Of a DNA stretch of 15,490 nucleotides, positions 1 to 8,177 are shown piece after piece (positions within the stretch are counted from its first letter, which is position 1; every line of letters starts with the position of its first letter). The notes below the pieces were generated by a model, which saw only the letters and a list, made by a program, of their open reading frames with translations, made no database searches and was not told where the DNA came from. The DNA lies in the NCBI GenBank assembly GCA_023389595.1, contig JAEWEF010000071.1, positions 1-15,490 of the forward strand, written 5' to 3'. The translations under genes were made by a program, and so were the position numbers. Source of the stretch: Fusobacteriota bacterium. GTDB lineage: Bacteria; Fusobacteriota; Fusobacteriia; Fusobacteriales; Fusobacteriaceae.

Positions 1-215
1 AAATCGGTATAGAAATTTCTATAATCTTTTTCGAGAGACTTTCTTTCGTTTTCGTTAATTTCATCATCTAATAAATCGTAGTATCTTTTATCAAGTTGCT
101 TAAAAGTTTTTTCGAGTCTTTCAGAAACTTCTTTATTACTACCATAAATAAGTGATTTATAACTACTACAAGATATTAAAAATATGCAAGTTAATAATAT
201 TAATGCTCTTTTCAT
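1..215 (-). CDS. Small lipoprotein, N-terminal part (runs off the window)
   Basis: Only the first 71 complete codons are visible; the rest lies beyond position 1. The N-terminus starts MKRALILLTCIFLISC: a basic start, a hydrophobic stretch and a lipobox (L-I-S-C) with the lipidated cysteine at residue 16. This is a classic signal peptidase II site, so the product should be a membrane-anchored lipoprotein. The visible mature part is hydrophilic and rich in Lys, Glu and Asp, with helix-forming character, and no domain is recognised. The start is fixed by a CGGAGG ribosome-binding site at 221-226, five bases upstream. Transcription diverges from hup. Function unknown; the lipoprotein call is firm, the role is not. 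Confidence 0.8.
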   Translation of the reverse strand, partial: MKRALILLTCIFLISCSSYKSLIYGSNKEVSERLEKTFKQLDKRYYDLLDDEINENERKSLEKDYRNFYTD

Positions 216-248
216 AACATCCTCCGTAAAAAAATAAAATATATTTAA

Positions 249-257
249 ATTATATCA
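249..257 (-). promoter_or_regulatory. Extended -10 promoter of the lipoprotein gene
   Basis: On the minus strand this reads TGATATAAT, a consensus -10 hexamer (249-254) with the TGn extension. The -35 position has no good match, as expected for extended -10 promoters. The same nine bases recur at three other gene starts in this window. Confidence 0.6.
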
Positions 258-303
258 TATATATTGTCTCACTAAAAAGAAATAAATAATATAAAAAAAG
301 TAT

Positions 304-332
304 TTGAAAAATAGATAAAAATGTGTTATAAC
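304..332 (+). promoter_or_regulatory. Promoter of hup
   Basis: TTGAAA (304-309) is separated by 17 bases from TATAAC (327-332), and TG at 324-325 gives an extended -10. A 5' leader of roughly 40 bases would follow before the hup start. Confidence 0.65.
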
Positions 333-379
333 TTGTGATATGAAAACTTTAAGATAAGGACTAGGAGGAAATAAGAATC

Positions 380-655
380 ATGACAAAAAAAGAATTTGCT
401 AAATTATTATTTGAGAAAGGAGTATTCCAAACTAAAGCTGACGCTGAAAGAAAAGTAGACGTTTTCTTTAATTCTATGGAACAAGTACTTTTATCTGGTG
501 AAAGTATAGATATAATAAATTTTGGTAAATTAAAAGTAGTTGACAAAGCTCCAAGACTTGGAAGAAATCCAAAAACTGGTGAAGAAGTTAAAATAGGTGC
601 TAGAAAATCTGTTAAATTCAAACCAGGAAAAGCATTCTTAGAAAAATTAAACTAG
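380..655 (+). CDS. hup: DNA-binding protein HU
   Basis: A 91-residue protein of exactly HU/IHF length that compacts the nucleoid and bends DNA as a dimer. It shows the HU order of elements: an N-terminal helical dimerisation part beginning MTKKEF, the central I-I-N-F-G-K-L turn (residues about 55-61), the DNA-binding arm with the signature R-N-P-K-T-G-E, and the closing V-K-F-K-P-G-K strand and helix. The start is supported by AGGAGG at 363-368, eleven bases upstream, and by a good promoter. HU and IHF subunits share this fold; a lone gene of this type outside Proteobacteria is normally HU. The DJ-1-family gene follows seven bases after the stop, so both are probably on one transcript. Confidence 0.95.
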   Translation: MTKKEFAKLLFEKGVFQTKADAERKVDVFFNSMEQVLLSGESIDIINFGKLKVVDKAPRLGRNPKTGEEVKIGARKSVKFKPGKAFLEKLN

Positions 656-662
656 TTTAATT

Positions 663-1238
663 TTGAAAGTATTAATATATTTATTTGAAGGATTCGAGCT
701 TTTAGAGTTAGCTACGTTTACTGATGTGTTTGGATGGAATAATATATTAAATAAAGATAAAATATATTTTAAAACTATTTCTCACAAAAATGTTGTAAAA
801 GCACTTTGGGGAGGAGAGTTAATACCTAATATATCTTTAGAGGTTATTAACTTAAATGATTACGATATTCTTATAATACCAGGTGGGTTTGGTAGAGGGG
901 GATATTTTAAAGATAAAAGCGTTTATTTTGATGAGATTCTAAGACATTTTATTTCACAAAAAAAAATAATTGTTGCTATATGTACAGCAGCAATTAAGTT
1001 GGTAGAAAATAGAAGTTTAGAAAATATAAAAATAACGACTTATATGCTTGAAGATATGAGATATTTTAAACAGCTTAGCAACTATAATGTAACTCCTGTA
1101 TACGAAGAAATAGTTATGGATGAAAATATTATTAGTTGCTCCGGACCTGGTAACGTTAAAGATATATCTTTGTATTTAGTAGAAAAATTTTTTGGGAAAG
1201 AAAATTCTGAAAAAATTTCAAAAAACATGATGTTTTAA
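663..1238 (+). CDS. DJ-1/PfpI-family protein (first of two)
   Basis: A 191-residue protein of the DJ-1/ThiJ/PfpI superfamily, whose members act as glyoxalases/deglycases, amidases or redox-sensing chaperones. It has the family start (MKVLIYLFEGFELLE, with the conserved Glu at 15), a P-G-G-F-G loop near residue 73, and the nucleophile elbow A-I-C-T-A-A with Cys107. A late S-G-P-G motif is also present. The start is TTG at 663. No ribosome-binding site is visible, but the family N-terminus begins exactly there and the hup stop is only seven bases upstream, so translational coupling is likely. No His follows the Cys, which argues against the PfpI protease-like branch. The exact activity cannot be told from sequence. 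Confidence 0.85.
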   Translation: MKVLIYLFEGFELLELATFTDVFGWNNILNKDKIYFKTISHKNVVKALWGGELIPNISLEVINLNDYDILIIPGGFGRGGYFKDKSVYFDEILRHFISQKKIIVAICTAAIKLVENRSLENIKITTYMLEDMRYFKQLSNYNVTPVYEEIVMDENIISCSGPGNVKDISLYLVEKFFGKENSEKISKNMMF

Positions 1239-1261
1239 GGCACCGTATTGGTGTCTTTTTT
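1237..1261 (+). terminator. Terminator of the hup/DJ-1 unit
   Basis: GGCACC (1239-1244), a five-base loop and GGTGTC (1250-1255) form a six-pair stem with one G-T wobble, extended by AA/TT, followed by six T (1256-1261). It begins at the stop codon of the DJ-1-family gene. Confidence 0.8.
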
Positions 1262-1267
1262 ATTTAA

Positions 1268-1293
1268 AAAAGTGCATGATTTCATGCACTTTT
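1268..1293 (-). terminator. Terminator of the mutS2-holB operon
   Basis: A perfect 12-base inverted repeat (1268-1279 with 1282-1293) built around GTGCATGA/TCATGCAC. On the minus strand it is followed by a run of T. The right arm overlaps the holB stop codon. On the plus strand only a short T stretch follows, so it could back up the hup-unit terminator in the other direction. Confidence 0.85.
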
Positions 1294-2152
1294 ATATGAA
1301 TAAGTTTATAAGTAGATTTTTGTAATTTACAGGATATCTTAGCATTTTTTTAAGAAGTAGTTTATCTTGTAAAAAGGATTGGTTTTTAATTAAATTTACA
1401 AAATAAGAAACTATTAGATTAAGAGTTTCTTTATTAGAATAGGCATAAAAAATATTTTCTGCAAAATTTATTTTTTCGTGAATTTTTAAATTATCACTTT
1501 CTACAACATAATTTCTCAGAGCTAAATACATTTTTATTTTATTCTCAAGAATTTCATTTTTTTCATATTCTTTAATTATATTAAAAATATTATTATAAGA
1601 TTGTTCGTAATTTATTTTTAAATTATTTTTTTTATATTCTATTATATCCTTAGATTCCCCCACAAAAAAATCGTAAACATACTTGTCCACACCTAGTTCT
1701 TCTGGTGTTAATTTTTTTATGTGGTACGTTATAGAACGAGATTTTATAGTAGGGAGAACGTTTAAATTTTTAGATAATAAAATAAAATAATTATTCTCTG
1801 ACGGCTCCTCAAGAATTTTTAAAAGAGCGTTTGAGGCTTCTTTTCTCAAATTATTAATATCTTTTATTATAAAAACTTTTTTATTTAGCTCGTTAGGAGA
1901 TGAGTAAACTTTGTTTTTTAAATCTCTGGCGTCATCTATAGACAGAGTGTCATATATGTAGAAGTCTACTAAGGTATTATTTAGTATTCTACGTGAAATA
2001 GAATGTTTTAAATTTTCGTCATCTGTATCTTTTAAAAATAAAAGTTCTGTAAACTTTAGTGCTTCTTCTAAATTTCTTGAATTATCGTCACCATAAAAGA
2101 GATACGTCCCAGAATTTTTAATTTTAGAAATTTGATTTTCTATAAAACTCAT
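1292..2152 (-). CDS. holB: DNA polymerase III delta prime-like subunit
   Basis: A 286-residue AAA+ family protein matching the delta prime subunit of the clamp loader, which helps load the sliding clamp on DNA. Recognisable parts are the V-F-I-I-K-D-I-N-N-L segment (near residue 95), the strongly conserved N-A-L-L-K-I-L-E-E-P box (about 108-117), and the T-I-K-S-R-S motif matching the clamp-loader SRC motif (about 135-140). The Walker A position reads F-Y-G-D-D-N-S-R-N and lacks the usual Gly-Lys-Thr, and no zinc-binding cysteine group is present. This fits a non-ATP-binding delta prime rather than gamma/tau. The gene starts one base after the mreB stop and has only a weak ribosome-binding site, so translation is probably coupled. 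It is the last gene of the operon. Confidence 0.8.
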   Translation of the reverse strand: MSFIENQISKIKNSGTYLFYGDDNSRNLEEALKFTELLFLKDTDDENLKHSISRRILNNTLVDFYIYDTLSIDDARDLKNKVYSSPNELNKKVFIIKDINNLRKEASNALLKILEEPSENNYFILLSKNLNVLPTIKSRSITYHIKKLTPEELGVDKYVYDFFVGESKDIIEYKKNNLKINYEQSYNNIFNIIKEYEKNEILENKIKMYLALRNYVVESDNLKIHEKINFAENIFYAYSNKETLNLIVSYFVNLIKNQSFLQDKLLLKKMLRYPVNYKNLLINLFI

Positions 2153-2153
2153 A

Positions 2154-3206
2154 TTATCTTTCGGCCTTATCTATTTTTCTAAGAACATCTAGTTGATCAA
2201 GAGCTAATCCTGCACCGATAACTACACTTTCAAGAGGATTTTCTGCTAAATATACTTTTAAATTTGTAGATTGTGAAACTAATTCAGGGAAATTTCTGAT
2301 AAGAGATCCTCCACCAGTCATAACTATTCCTTTTTCTATTATATCTGATGACAGTTCAGGAGGAGTGTGTTCAAGAACATCTTTAACGCATTGTAAAATT
2401 TCTTTAAGAGATTCGCTTATGGCCTCTCTTATTTCTTCAGATGAAATAGTTATAGTTTTAGGAAGACCTTTTATTTGATCTCTTCCTCTAATTTCCATAG
2501 TTTCTTCAACTTCTAGCGGAAGAGCAGTAGCTATTTTTATTTTTATTTCTTCAGCAGTTCTATCACCTATAAGTAGATTATGAGTTTTTTTAACATATTT
2601 TATTATATCCTGATCGAAATTATTTCCTGCAGTTCTAATTGTTTGAGAAACTACAGTTGAACCAAGAGAAATAACTGCTATGTCAGTAGATCCACCACCT
2701 ATATCTATTATCATATTTCCTTCAGGTACAGATATATCCATACCAGCACCAAGAGCAGCTGCTCTTGCTTCTTCTATAAGGTATGCTCTTTTTGCTCCAG
2801 CAGAAATAGCTGCTTCTAATACAGCTCTTTTTTCTACACTCGTAACATCTACAGGAACGCATATCATAACTTCAGGTAGAAAAATAGAATGTTTTCCAAA
2901 AATCTTTTTTATAAAATATTTTATCATTGCAGCAGTTATATCATAATCGGCAATAACACCCTCTGAAAGTGGTTTTACAGCAACTATGGAATCTGGAGTT
3001 TTTCCTAACATTTCTTTTGCTTCATTACCTATCGCTAAAACTTTTCTCGTTTCCCTTTCAACTGCAACAACCGAAGGCTCATTTAAAATTATTTTGTTAT
3101 GTTTTTTACTAAAAACAAGTGTGTTTGCAGTTCCAAGGTCTATACCAATACTTCTATTTCTTCTGAATTTTCTTAAGAAAAAAGAATCTTTTTTAGGCTG
3201 TTTCAT
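2154..3206 (-). CDS. mreB: Rod-shape determining protein MreB
   Basis: A 350-residue bacterial actin homologue that polymerises under the inner membrane and guides peptidoglycan synthesis in rod-shaped cells. The nucleotide-binding motifs are intact: phosphate-1 G-I-D-L-G-T-A-N-T (21-29), phosphate-2 D-I-G-G-G-S-T-D (168-175), and a late adenosine motif T-G-G-G-S-L. The basic, hydrophobic N-terminus (F-F-L-R-K-F-R-R, about 9-16) could be the membrane-binding helix known in some MreBs. The usual I-E-E-P-x-A-A-A segment reads I-E-E-A-R-A-A-A here. The start is supported by AAAGGAGAG at 3217-3225, inside the end of mrnC, and the two genes overlap by 14 bases. No mreC or mreD lies next to it. Confidence 0.95.
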   Translation of the reverse strand: MKQPKKDSFFLRKFRRNRSIGIDLGTANTLVFSKKHNKIILNEPSVVAVERETRKVLAIGNEAKEMLGKTPDSIVAVKPLSEGVIADYDITAAMIKYFIKKIFGKHSIFLPEVMICVPVDVTSVEKRAVLEAAISAGAKRAYLIEEARAAALGAGMDISVPEGNMIIDIGGGSTDIAVISLGSTVVSQTIRTAGNNFDQDIIKYVKKTHNLLIGDRTAEEIKIKIATALPLEVEETMEIRGRDQIKGLPKTITISSEEIREAISESLKEILQCVKDVLEHTPPELSSDIIEKGIVMTGGGSLIRNFPELVSQSTNLKVYLAENPLESVVIGAGLALDQLDVLRKIDKAER

Positions 3207-3597
3207 AATTATTTGACTCTCCTTTTAAACATTTTAATATTATATTTTGTATTTTAGCATACTCTTTATTTATATATAAATAAGCTATCAGTGCCTCAAA
3301 AGCAGTAGCTTCTTTATATTCATAAACAGAACAAGATTTTGGAAAAGATTTTATGTTGGAGTTTTTTGCTCTTTTAACTATTTGTTTTTCAGAATCAGAA
3401 AGTTCATCAAAAATAATTTTTAAAAATTTACTTTGTGATATTGCATTAACATTCATCTTTACACATTTGTTTAATTTGTTAATTTTATATCCGTATCTTA
3501 AAAAATATTTTCTAACTTCTAATTCCCAGATTGCATCACCAAGATAGGCTAAGTCTAGACTGGAATAATCCAGTATATTTTTTTCTAAAGACTCCAT
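3193..3597 (-). CDS. mrnC: Mini-ribonuclease III
   Basis: A 134-residue ribonuclease III catalytic domain without a double-stranded RNA-binding domain. This is the Mini-III type, known in Bacillus subtilis to mature 23S rRNA ends. The signature L-A-Y-L-G-D-A-I-W-E lies near residues 17-26 and carries a metal-binding Asp. The second acidic site is in A-F-E-A-L-I-A-Y-L-Y near residue 100. Length is typical for the family. It overlaps cysS upstream by 13 bases and mreB downstream by 14 bases. The cysS-mrnC neighbourhood is also the usual one in Firmicutes, which supports the identification. Confidence 0.92.
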   Translation of the reverse strand: MESLEKNILDYSSLDLAYLGDAIWELEVRKYFLRYGYKINKLNKCVKMNVNAISQSKFLKIIFDELSDSEKQIVKRAKNSNIKSFPKSCSVYEYKEATAFEALIAYLYINKEYAKIQNIILKCLKGESNNYETA

Positions 3598-5000
3598 GAA
3601 GTTTTTTCCTTTCCGTCTTTTATTTTAATTCCTAAATCAGTAAGTCCATCTCTTATTTTGTCAGACATCGCCCAATCTTTTTTATTTCTAGCTTCAGTTC
3701 TTATTTCTAATAAAAGATTTATAAGTTCTGCAGTTAAATTTGTAACAGAGTTTTCTAGTTGAAGTTTTACACCCAAAACTTCAACAAAAATATTTTCTAA
3801 ATATTTAGCAACTTCAATTATAACATTTAAACCTTTTTTGCTGTAATCATCAAAATCTAGACTTTTATTTAATTCCCTAACAAGTTCAAATAAGTACCCT
3901 ATGGCTTGAGCAGTGTTAAAATCTTCATCCATAGCACTTATAAAATTTTCTTTAGTATTGTTTAAAACACTTAAAAGATTTTCACAATTATTTTGTCCTT
4001 TTTCTTTTTCATCGAGTTCTTTAACTCTTTGCAAACAATTTTCGATTCTTTCAACGGATACTTTTGCCTGATCTAATTCGAAAGATGAAAAATCCATAGG
4101 TTTTCTATAGTGAGATCCTAAAATAAAAAATCTTATTATTCTGCCGTCATATTGTTCCAAAATATCTCTCAACAACATAAAAGAACCAGATTTTGACATT
4201 TTAGCTCCATTTATATTTATATAACCGTTATGCATCCAATATCTTGCGTAGTGTCCGCCACAAGCACATTTTGACTGTGCCATTTCGTTTTCGTGGTGAG
4301 GAAAAATTAAATCTTGACCTCCACCATGTATATCAAAATTATTGCCAAGATATTTGCTAGACATTGCTGAACATTCGATATGCCAACCCGGTCTTCCTTT
4401 GCCCCAAGGTGAATCCCAATAAGGTTCATTTTCTTTTGATTTTTTCCAAAGTGCAAAATCTATTGGAGATTTTTTTATATCATTCACATCAATTCTTGCT
4501 CCAGATTTTAAGTCATCAATATTTTGTTTAGATAGTACTCCATATCCATCTTTAAATTTTTCAACTTCGAAATAAACGTCACCGTCAATTTCATAAGCGT
4601 ATCCTTTTTCGATTAGTGAATTTATAATTTTTATCATGTCATCGATGTGTTCTGTTGCTTTAGGTCTTATCATACCCTCTTCTTTAAGATTAATTTTAGA
4701 TGTATCTTCGAGATAAGCTTTTATATATCTATCTGCAATCTCCTTAACAGAAACTCCTTCTGAATTTGCTTTTTTAATCATTTTATCATCTACATCGGTA
4801 AAATTTTGAACATAATTAACTTTATAACCTCTATATTCAAAATATCTTCTCACTGTATCAAAAACAACAGCTGGTCTTGCATTTCCTATGTGTATATAGT
4901 TATATACTGTAGGCCCACATACATACATTGACACCTCGTTATCTTTTAGCGGTTTAAATTCTTCTAGTTTATTTGTCAAAGTATTGTATATTTTAATCAT
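3585..5000 (-). CDS. cysS: Cysteinyl-tRNA synthetase
   Basis: A 471-residue class I aminoacyl-tRNA synthetase that charges tRNA-Cys in the cytoplasm. The zinc and cysteine site begins at Cys28 (C-G-P-T-V-Y-N), the ATP-binding HIGH motif is H-I-G-N (37-40), further zinc-site residues lie in H-I-E-C-S-A-M-S and H-H-E-N-E, and the second ATP motif K-M-S-K-S is present near residue 268. The C-terminal helical anticodon-binding part is complete. Length fits the family (about 460-470). The start is supported by AGGAGG a few bases upstream, within the last codons of ispD. ispD stop and cysS start overlap in ATGA (4997-5000). Confidence 0.97.
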   Translation of the reverse strand: MIKIYNTLTNKLEEFKPLKDNEVSMYVCGPTVYNYIHIGNARPAVVFDTVRRYFEYRGYKVNYVQNFTDVDDKMIKKANSEGVSVKEIADRYIKAYLEDTSKINLKEEGMIRPKATEHIDDMIKIINSLIEKGYAYEIDGDVYFEVEKFKDGYGVLSKQNIDDLKSGARIDVNDIKKSPIDFALWKKSKENEPYWDSPWGKGRPGWHIECSAMSSKYLGNNFDIHGGGQDLIFPHHENEMAQSKCACGGHYARYWMHNGYININGAKMSKSGSFMLLRDILEQYDGRIIRFFILGSHYRKPMDFSSFELDQAKVSVERIENCLQRVKELDEKEKGQNNCENLLSVLNNTKENFISAMDEDFNTAQAIGYLFELVRELNKSLDFDDYSKKGLNVIIEVAKYLENIFVEVLGVKLQLENSVTNLTAELINLLLEIRTEARNKKDWAMSDKIRDGLTDLGIKIKDGKEKTSWSL

Positions 5001-5692
5001 AATTCCTCCTGAAAAAATTTTAAATCTTCTTTAAAAGTTATTTTTATATTGTCCTTATCTCCTTCGATAAATTTTATTTTTCCATTAAATTTTTCAACTA
5101 AAGAAGAGTCGTCAGTTCCCAAAAATTTTTCTTCTTTAGCTTTTTCATAAGCTTTTAAAATTACATTTTTTTTGAAAAATTGAGGAGTATTAGCCAATAT
5201 AATTTCATCTCTGTTAAGAGTTTTTATTATTTCGTTTTTATCATTAATAATTTTTACTGTGTCACGAGATTTTACTCCTACAACAACACCGTCATAATTT
5301 TTTAATTCTTGTATAGCTTGTTCAAAATATTTTTGTTTTAAAAAAGGACGTGCAGCGTCGTGTATAGCAACATATTCTATATCGCCAGAAACTTCTTTTA
5401 AGGCGTTTGCTATCGAATACTGCCTTTCTACACTGCCTTCAACAATTTTTATATTTTTTTTGAATTTTTTTTCTTTGCAATAATTTTTTAAAAAATTTAA
5501 ATATTCTTTATTAGTAGAAATTATTATTTCACTGACAAAGTTTATTTTTTCTGCTTCAGCTATCGAGTAATAAATTAGTGGTTCACCATTAAATTTTAAA
5601 AACTGTTTTGGTTTTTCAAGGTTCATTCTTTTACCACTTCCAGCTGCAGCAATTATAAAAGAAATTTTTAAGCTAGAGTTACTACTGTGCAA
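4997..5692 (-). CDS. ispD: 2-C-methyl-D-erythritol 4-phosphate cytidylyltransferase
   Basis: A 231-residue enzyme of the MEP isoprenoid pathway that joins CTP and methylerythritol phosphate. It has the nucleotide-binding loop A-A-A-G-S-G-K-R-M (15-23), with the family's catalytic Arg and Lys at 22 and 29, the H-D-A-A-R-P-F motif (111-117), and the late D-N-I-K-I-T-F-K-E-D-L segment. The start appears to be TTG at 5692, inside the 3' end of mutS2 (25-base overlap). A G-rich stretch, AAGGTGG, lies about six bases upstream, and no ATG lies between it and the conserved core. The few residues before the core are therefore less certain than the rest. Confidence 0.93.
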   Translation of the reverse strand: MHSSNSSLKISFIIAAAGSGKRMNLEKPKQFLKFNGEPLIYYSIAEAEKINFVSEIIISTNKEYLNFLKNYCKEKKFKKNIKIVEGSVERQYSIANALKEVSGDIEYVAIHDAARPFLKQKYFEQAIQELKNYDGVVVGVKSRDTVKIINDKNEIIKTLNRDEIILANTPQFFKKNVILKAYEKAKEEKFLGTDDSSLVEKFNGKIKFIEGDKDNIKITFKEDLKFFQEEL

Positions 5693-8007
5693 CCTAAACC
5701 ACCTTCTCCGTGTCCACCTATCCTATAATTTTTTACATATTTAGAATTTTTTAAATATTTTAATATGCCATCTCTTAAAGCTCCAGTTCCCTTACCATGT
5801 ATTATGTAAACTTCTGAATAAGAATTTAAAACAGCTCTATCAAGATAAGTTTCTAATTCATGTATAGCTTCGTCAACCATTTTTCCTCTCAAATCAATTT
5901 CTGATCTAACATTGATTTTTTTGTGAGAAGAAATTGTGTTGTAAGTTTTTTTAGGAGTTTCTAATTCCACTTTAACATCTTTAAAAGGAACTTCGAGTTT
6001 TAATATACCAGCTTGAGCAGTAACACTTTCTTTTGAGTGATTTATTTTTAAAATATGAGCATACTGATTCAAACTTTTTATAAATATTCTATCTCCTTCT
6101 TTAAAATCAACTTTTATTTTTATTTTTTTATTTTCTTGTATATTTTTATTTTTTTCTTCTCTTATTGACACACTTATCATATTCAAATTCTTTTGAAGAT
6201 TTTTCAGTTCTTCTTTTTTATTTTCTTCTTTTTGAATTTTTTCTACAAGTGCAGATGCTTTAGACCTCATTTCGTTAATCATTCTTTCAGCATCTTCGTA
6301 AGATTTTCTTAAAATTTCATTTTTTTCTCTTTCTAAATTTAATTTTTCATTTTTTAATTTTTCTTTTTCGTTTTCGATTTCTTCTTTTATGTTACTAATT
6401 TGTATTTTCATTAAATCTAATTCATCAGATTTATTTTTGATATTCTCTATCATTTTTTCAATTTTTTTATTATCTTCACTTATGTAAGATTTTGCTTTTT
6501 CTATAACTTCATCGTTAAAGCCAAGTTTTTTTGCAATAGTAAGTGCGTTACTTTCACCAGGTATACCTAAAAGCAATTTATAAGTTGGCGATAAAGTTTC
6601 AGTGTTAAATTCCATTGATGCAGTTTCGACGCCTTCGCTGTTATATCCGTGAACTTTTACTTCACTGTAGTGTGTTGTAATTATGGATTTAACTTTTTTG
6701 TTATTTAAAAAATCTATGCAAGACATAGCAAAAGCAGACCCTTCAACGGGATCTGTTCCAGAACCTAATTCATCGATTAAAACTAAAGAATTTTTTGTTA
6801 CACATTTAAAAATCTCTGTTAAATTTTTTAAATGAGAAGAAAATGATGAAAGATTTTGATGTATGCTTTGTTCATCTCCTATATCTGCAAAAATATAATC
6901 AAAAACTCCTATGCTAGAATTTTCTGAAGCAGGGATAGGAATACCTGACAGTGCCATTAAAGATAAAAGTCCTGCAGTTTTTAATGCAACAGTTTTTCCT
7001 CCGGTGTTAGGACCAGAAATAAGTAGCGTATTATAATTTTGTCCGACACCAAAAGTAAGAGGAACAACAACATTTTTATCTATAAAAGGATGTCTTGCAT
7101 TTTCTAAAAAAATAAATTCTTTGTTATTAATGTTTGGTATGTTACATTTATTGTCTATGGAGTAAATTGTTTTTGCATTTAAAAAATCTAAATATAAAAT
7201 TTTTTCTCCAACAAATTTTATGTCATCAGAATTATTTCTTATAATTTCAGTAATTCTTAATAAAATTTTTCTTATCTCTTCTTTTTCTTTTGTATCTAAC
7301 TCCCTCATTTTATTGTTTAAAGAAACAATAGATAATGGTTCGATAAATACCGTTTGTCCACTTGTAGATTTGTCGTGTTCTATACCCTTGATTAAACCTT
7401 TGAAGTCATATTTAACTGGAGCGACAAATCTTCCATCACGCGTTGTAATTATTTTTTCTTGAAATGCATTTGCAACAGAACTATTTTCAAATAACTCTTC
7501 AAATTTTCTTTTTATATTATTATTTAATGCTTTTTTTTGCAATCTTATATCTCTTAAATCAAGAGATGCTTCATCTTTTATTTGTTTTTCGTTATCTAAA
7601 ATTTTATTTATGTGATCTTCTATAACTTTTAAGTTGGGAAGATTTTTAAGTATATCTTGTAATTTTTTATATTTATTTAATTCATCGATTTTATTTTTAA
7701 AAACTCTTACAACTCTTAAATTAAAATTTATATCCCACAAATCATCTGGATCAAGATATGTTCCTATCAATTTTATTTTATCGACAAGAGAACATATATC
7801 TTTTAAACCTGCAGTTTCAAAACCGCCATCGTATAAACTCATATCTATAAAATCTCTAGTGATTGATAGTTCGTTATTAATATTTCCTATCTCCTTCATA
7901 GGGGATAAATTTTCGATAAATTCTTTATTTATATCTATAACAGAATTTTCTGCTATTAAATTTCTAATTTTATCAAATTCTAAAATTTTGTAACTATGAT
8001 TCTCCAT
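5668..8007 (-). CDS. mutS2: MutS2 ATPase/endonuclease
   Basis: A 779-residue MutS2, of typical length. This family acts on recombination intermediates in some bacteria and on collided ribosomes in B. subtilis; it does not do mismatch repair. Visible in order: a helical lever/clamp region (about 1-300), the ABC-type ATPase with Walker A G-P-N-T-G-G-K-T (332-339) and Walker B ending D-E (412-413) followed by L-G-S-G-T-D-P, a long Lys/Glu-rich coiled coil (about 500-610), a small beta domain (about 635-680), and a C-terminal Smr domain with I-D-L-R-G and H-G-K-G-T-G-A-L-R. The start is supported by AGAGGTAA at 8012-8019. It is the first gene of a six-gene operon. Confidence 0.96.
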   Translation of the reverse strand: MENHSYKILEFDKIRNLIAENSVIDINKEFIENLSPMKEIGNINNELSITRDFIDMSLYDGGFETAGLKDICSLVDKIKLIGTYLDPDDLWDINFNLRVVRVFKNKIDELNKYKKLQDILKNLPNLKVIEDHINKILDNEKQIKDEASLDLRDIRLQKKALNNNIKRKFEELFENSSVANAFQEKIITTRDGRFVAPVKYDFKGLIKGIEHDKSTSGQTVFIEPLSIVSLNNKMRELDTKEKEEIRKILLRITEIIRNNSDDIKFVGEKILYLDFLNAKTIYSIDNKCNIPNINNKEFIFLENARHPFIDKNVVVPLTFGVGQNYNTLLISGPNTGGKTVALKTAGLLSLMALSGIPIPASENSSIGVFDYIFADIGDEQSIHQNLSSFSSHLKNLTEIFKCVTKNSLVLIDELGSGTDPVEGSAFAMSCIDFLNNKKVKSIITTHYSEVKVHGYNSEGVETASMEFNTETLSPTYKLLLGIPGESNALTIAKKLGFNDEVIEKAKSYISEDNKKIEKMIENIKNKSDELDLMKIQISNIKEEIENEKEKLKNEKLNLEREKNEILRKSYEDAERMINEMRSKASALVEKIQKEENKKEELKNLQKNLNMISVSIREEKNKNIQENKKIKIKVDFKEGDRIFIKSLNQYAHILKINHSKESVTAQAGILKLEVPFKDVKVELETPKKTYNTISSHKKINVRSEIDLRGKMVDEAIHELETYLDRAVLNSYSEVYIIHGKGTGALRDGILKYLKNSKYVKNYRIGGHGEGGLGCTVVTLA

Positions 8008-8054
8008 AAAATTACCTCTAAAAAAATAATCAAAATAAATTAAAAATAATAAAT

Positions 8055-8083
8055 ATTATATCATATTTTAAAATAGTTTTATA
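8055..8083 (-). promoter_or_regulatory. Promoter of the mutS2 operon
   Basis: The minus strand carries the extended -10 TGATATAAT at 8055-8063. The -35 position (8078-8083, TATAAA, 17 bases away) is weak. It lies about 50 bases upstream of the mutS2 start and is the only good promoter candidate for the operon. Confidence 0.55.
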
Positions 8084-8128
8084 AAAAAATAAATAAACAA
8101 TAATAAAATTTTAAAAATTTTTTAAAAT

Positions 8129-8155
8129 AAAAAACACGGTTTAATTTAAACCGTG
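8129..8155 (-). terminator. Terminator after the second DJ-1-family gene
   Basis: CACGGTTT (8135-8142) and AAACCGTG (8148-8155) form a perfect eight-pair stem with a five-base loop. On the minus strand it is followed by six T. It lies 22 bases after the stop of the DJ-1-family gene. On the plus strand no T run follows, so it works in one direction. Confidence 0.88.
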
Positions 8156-8177
8156 CTAATATAAAAATTTGAAATTA

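Noticed and set aside
2680..3216. Plus-strand open frames opposite mreB
   Set aside because: They are antisense shadows of mreB codons, with no ribosome-binding site or promoter.
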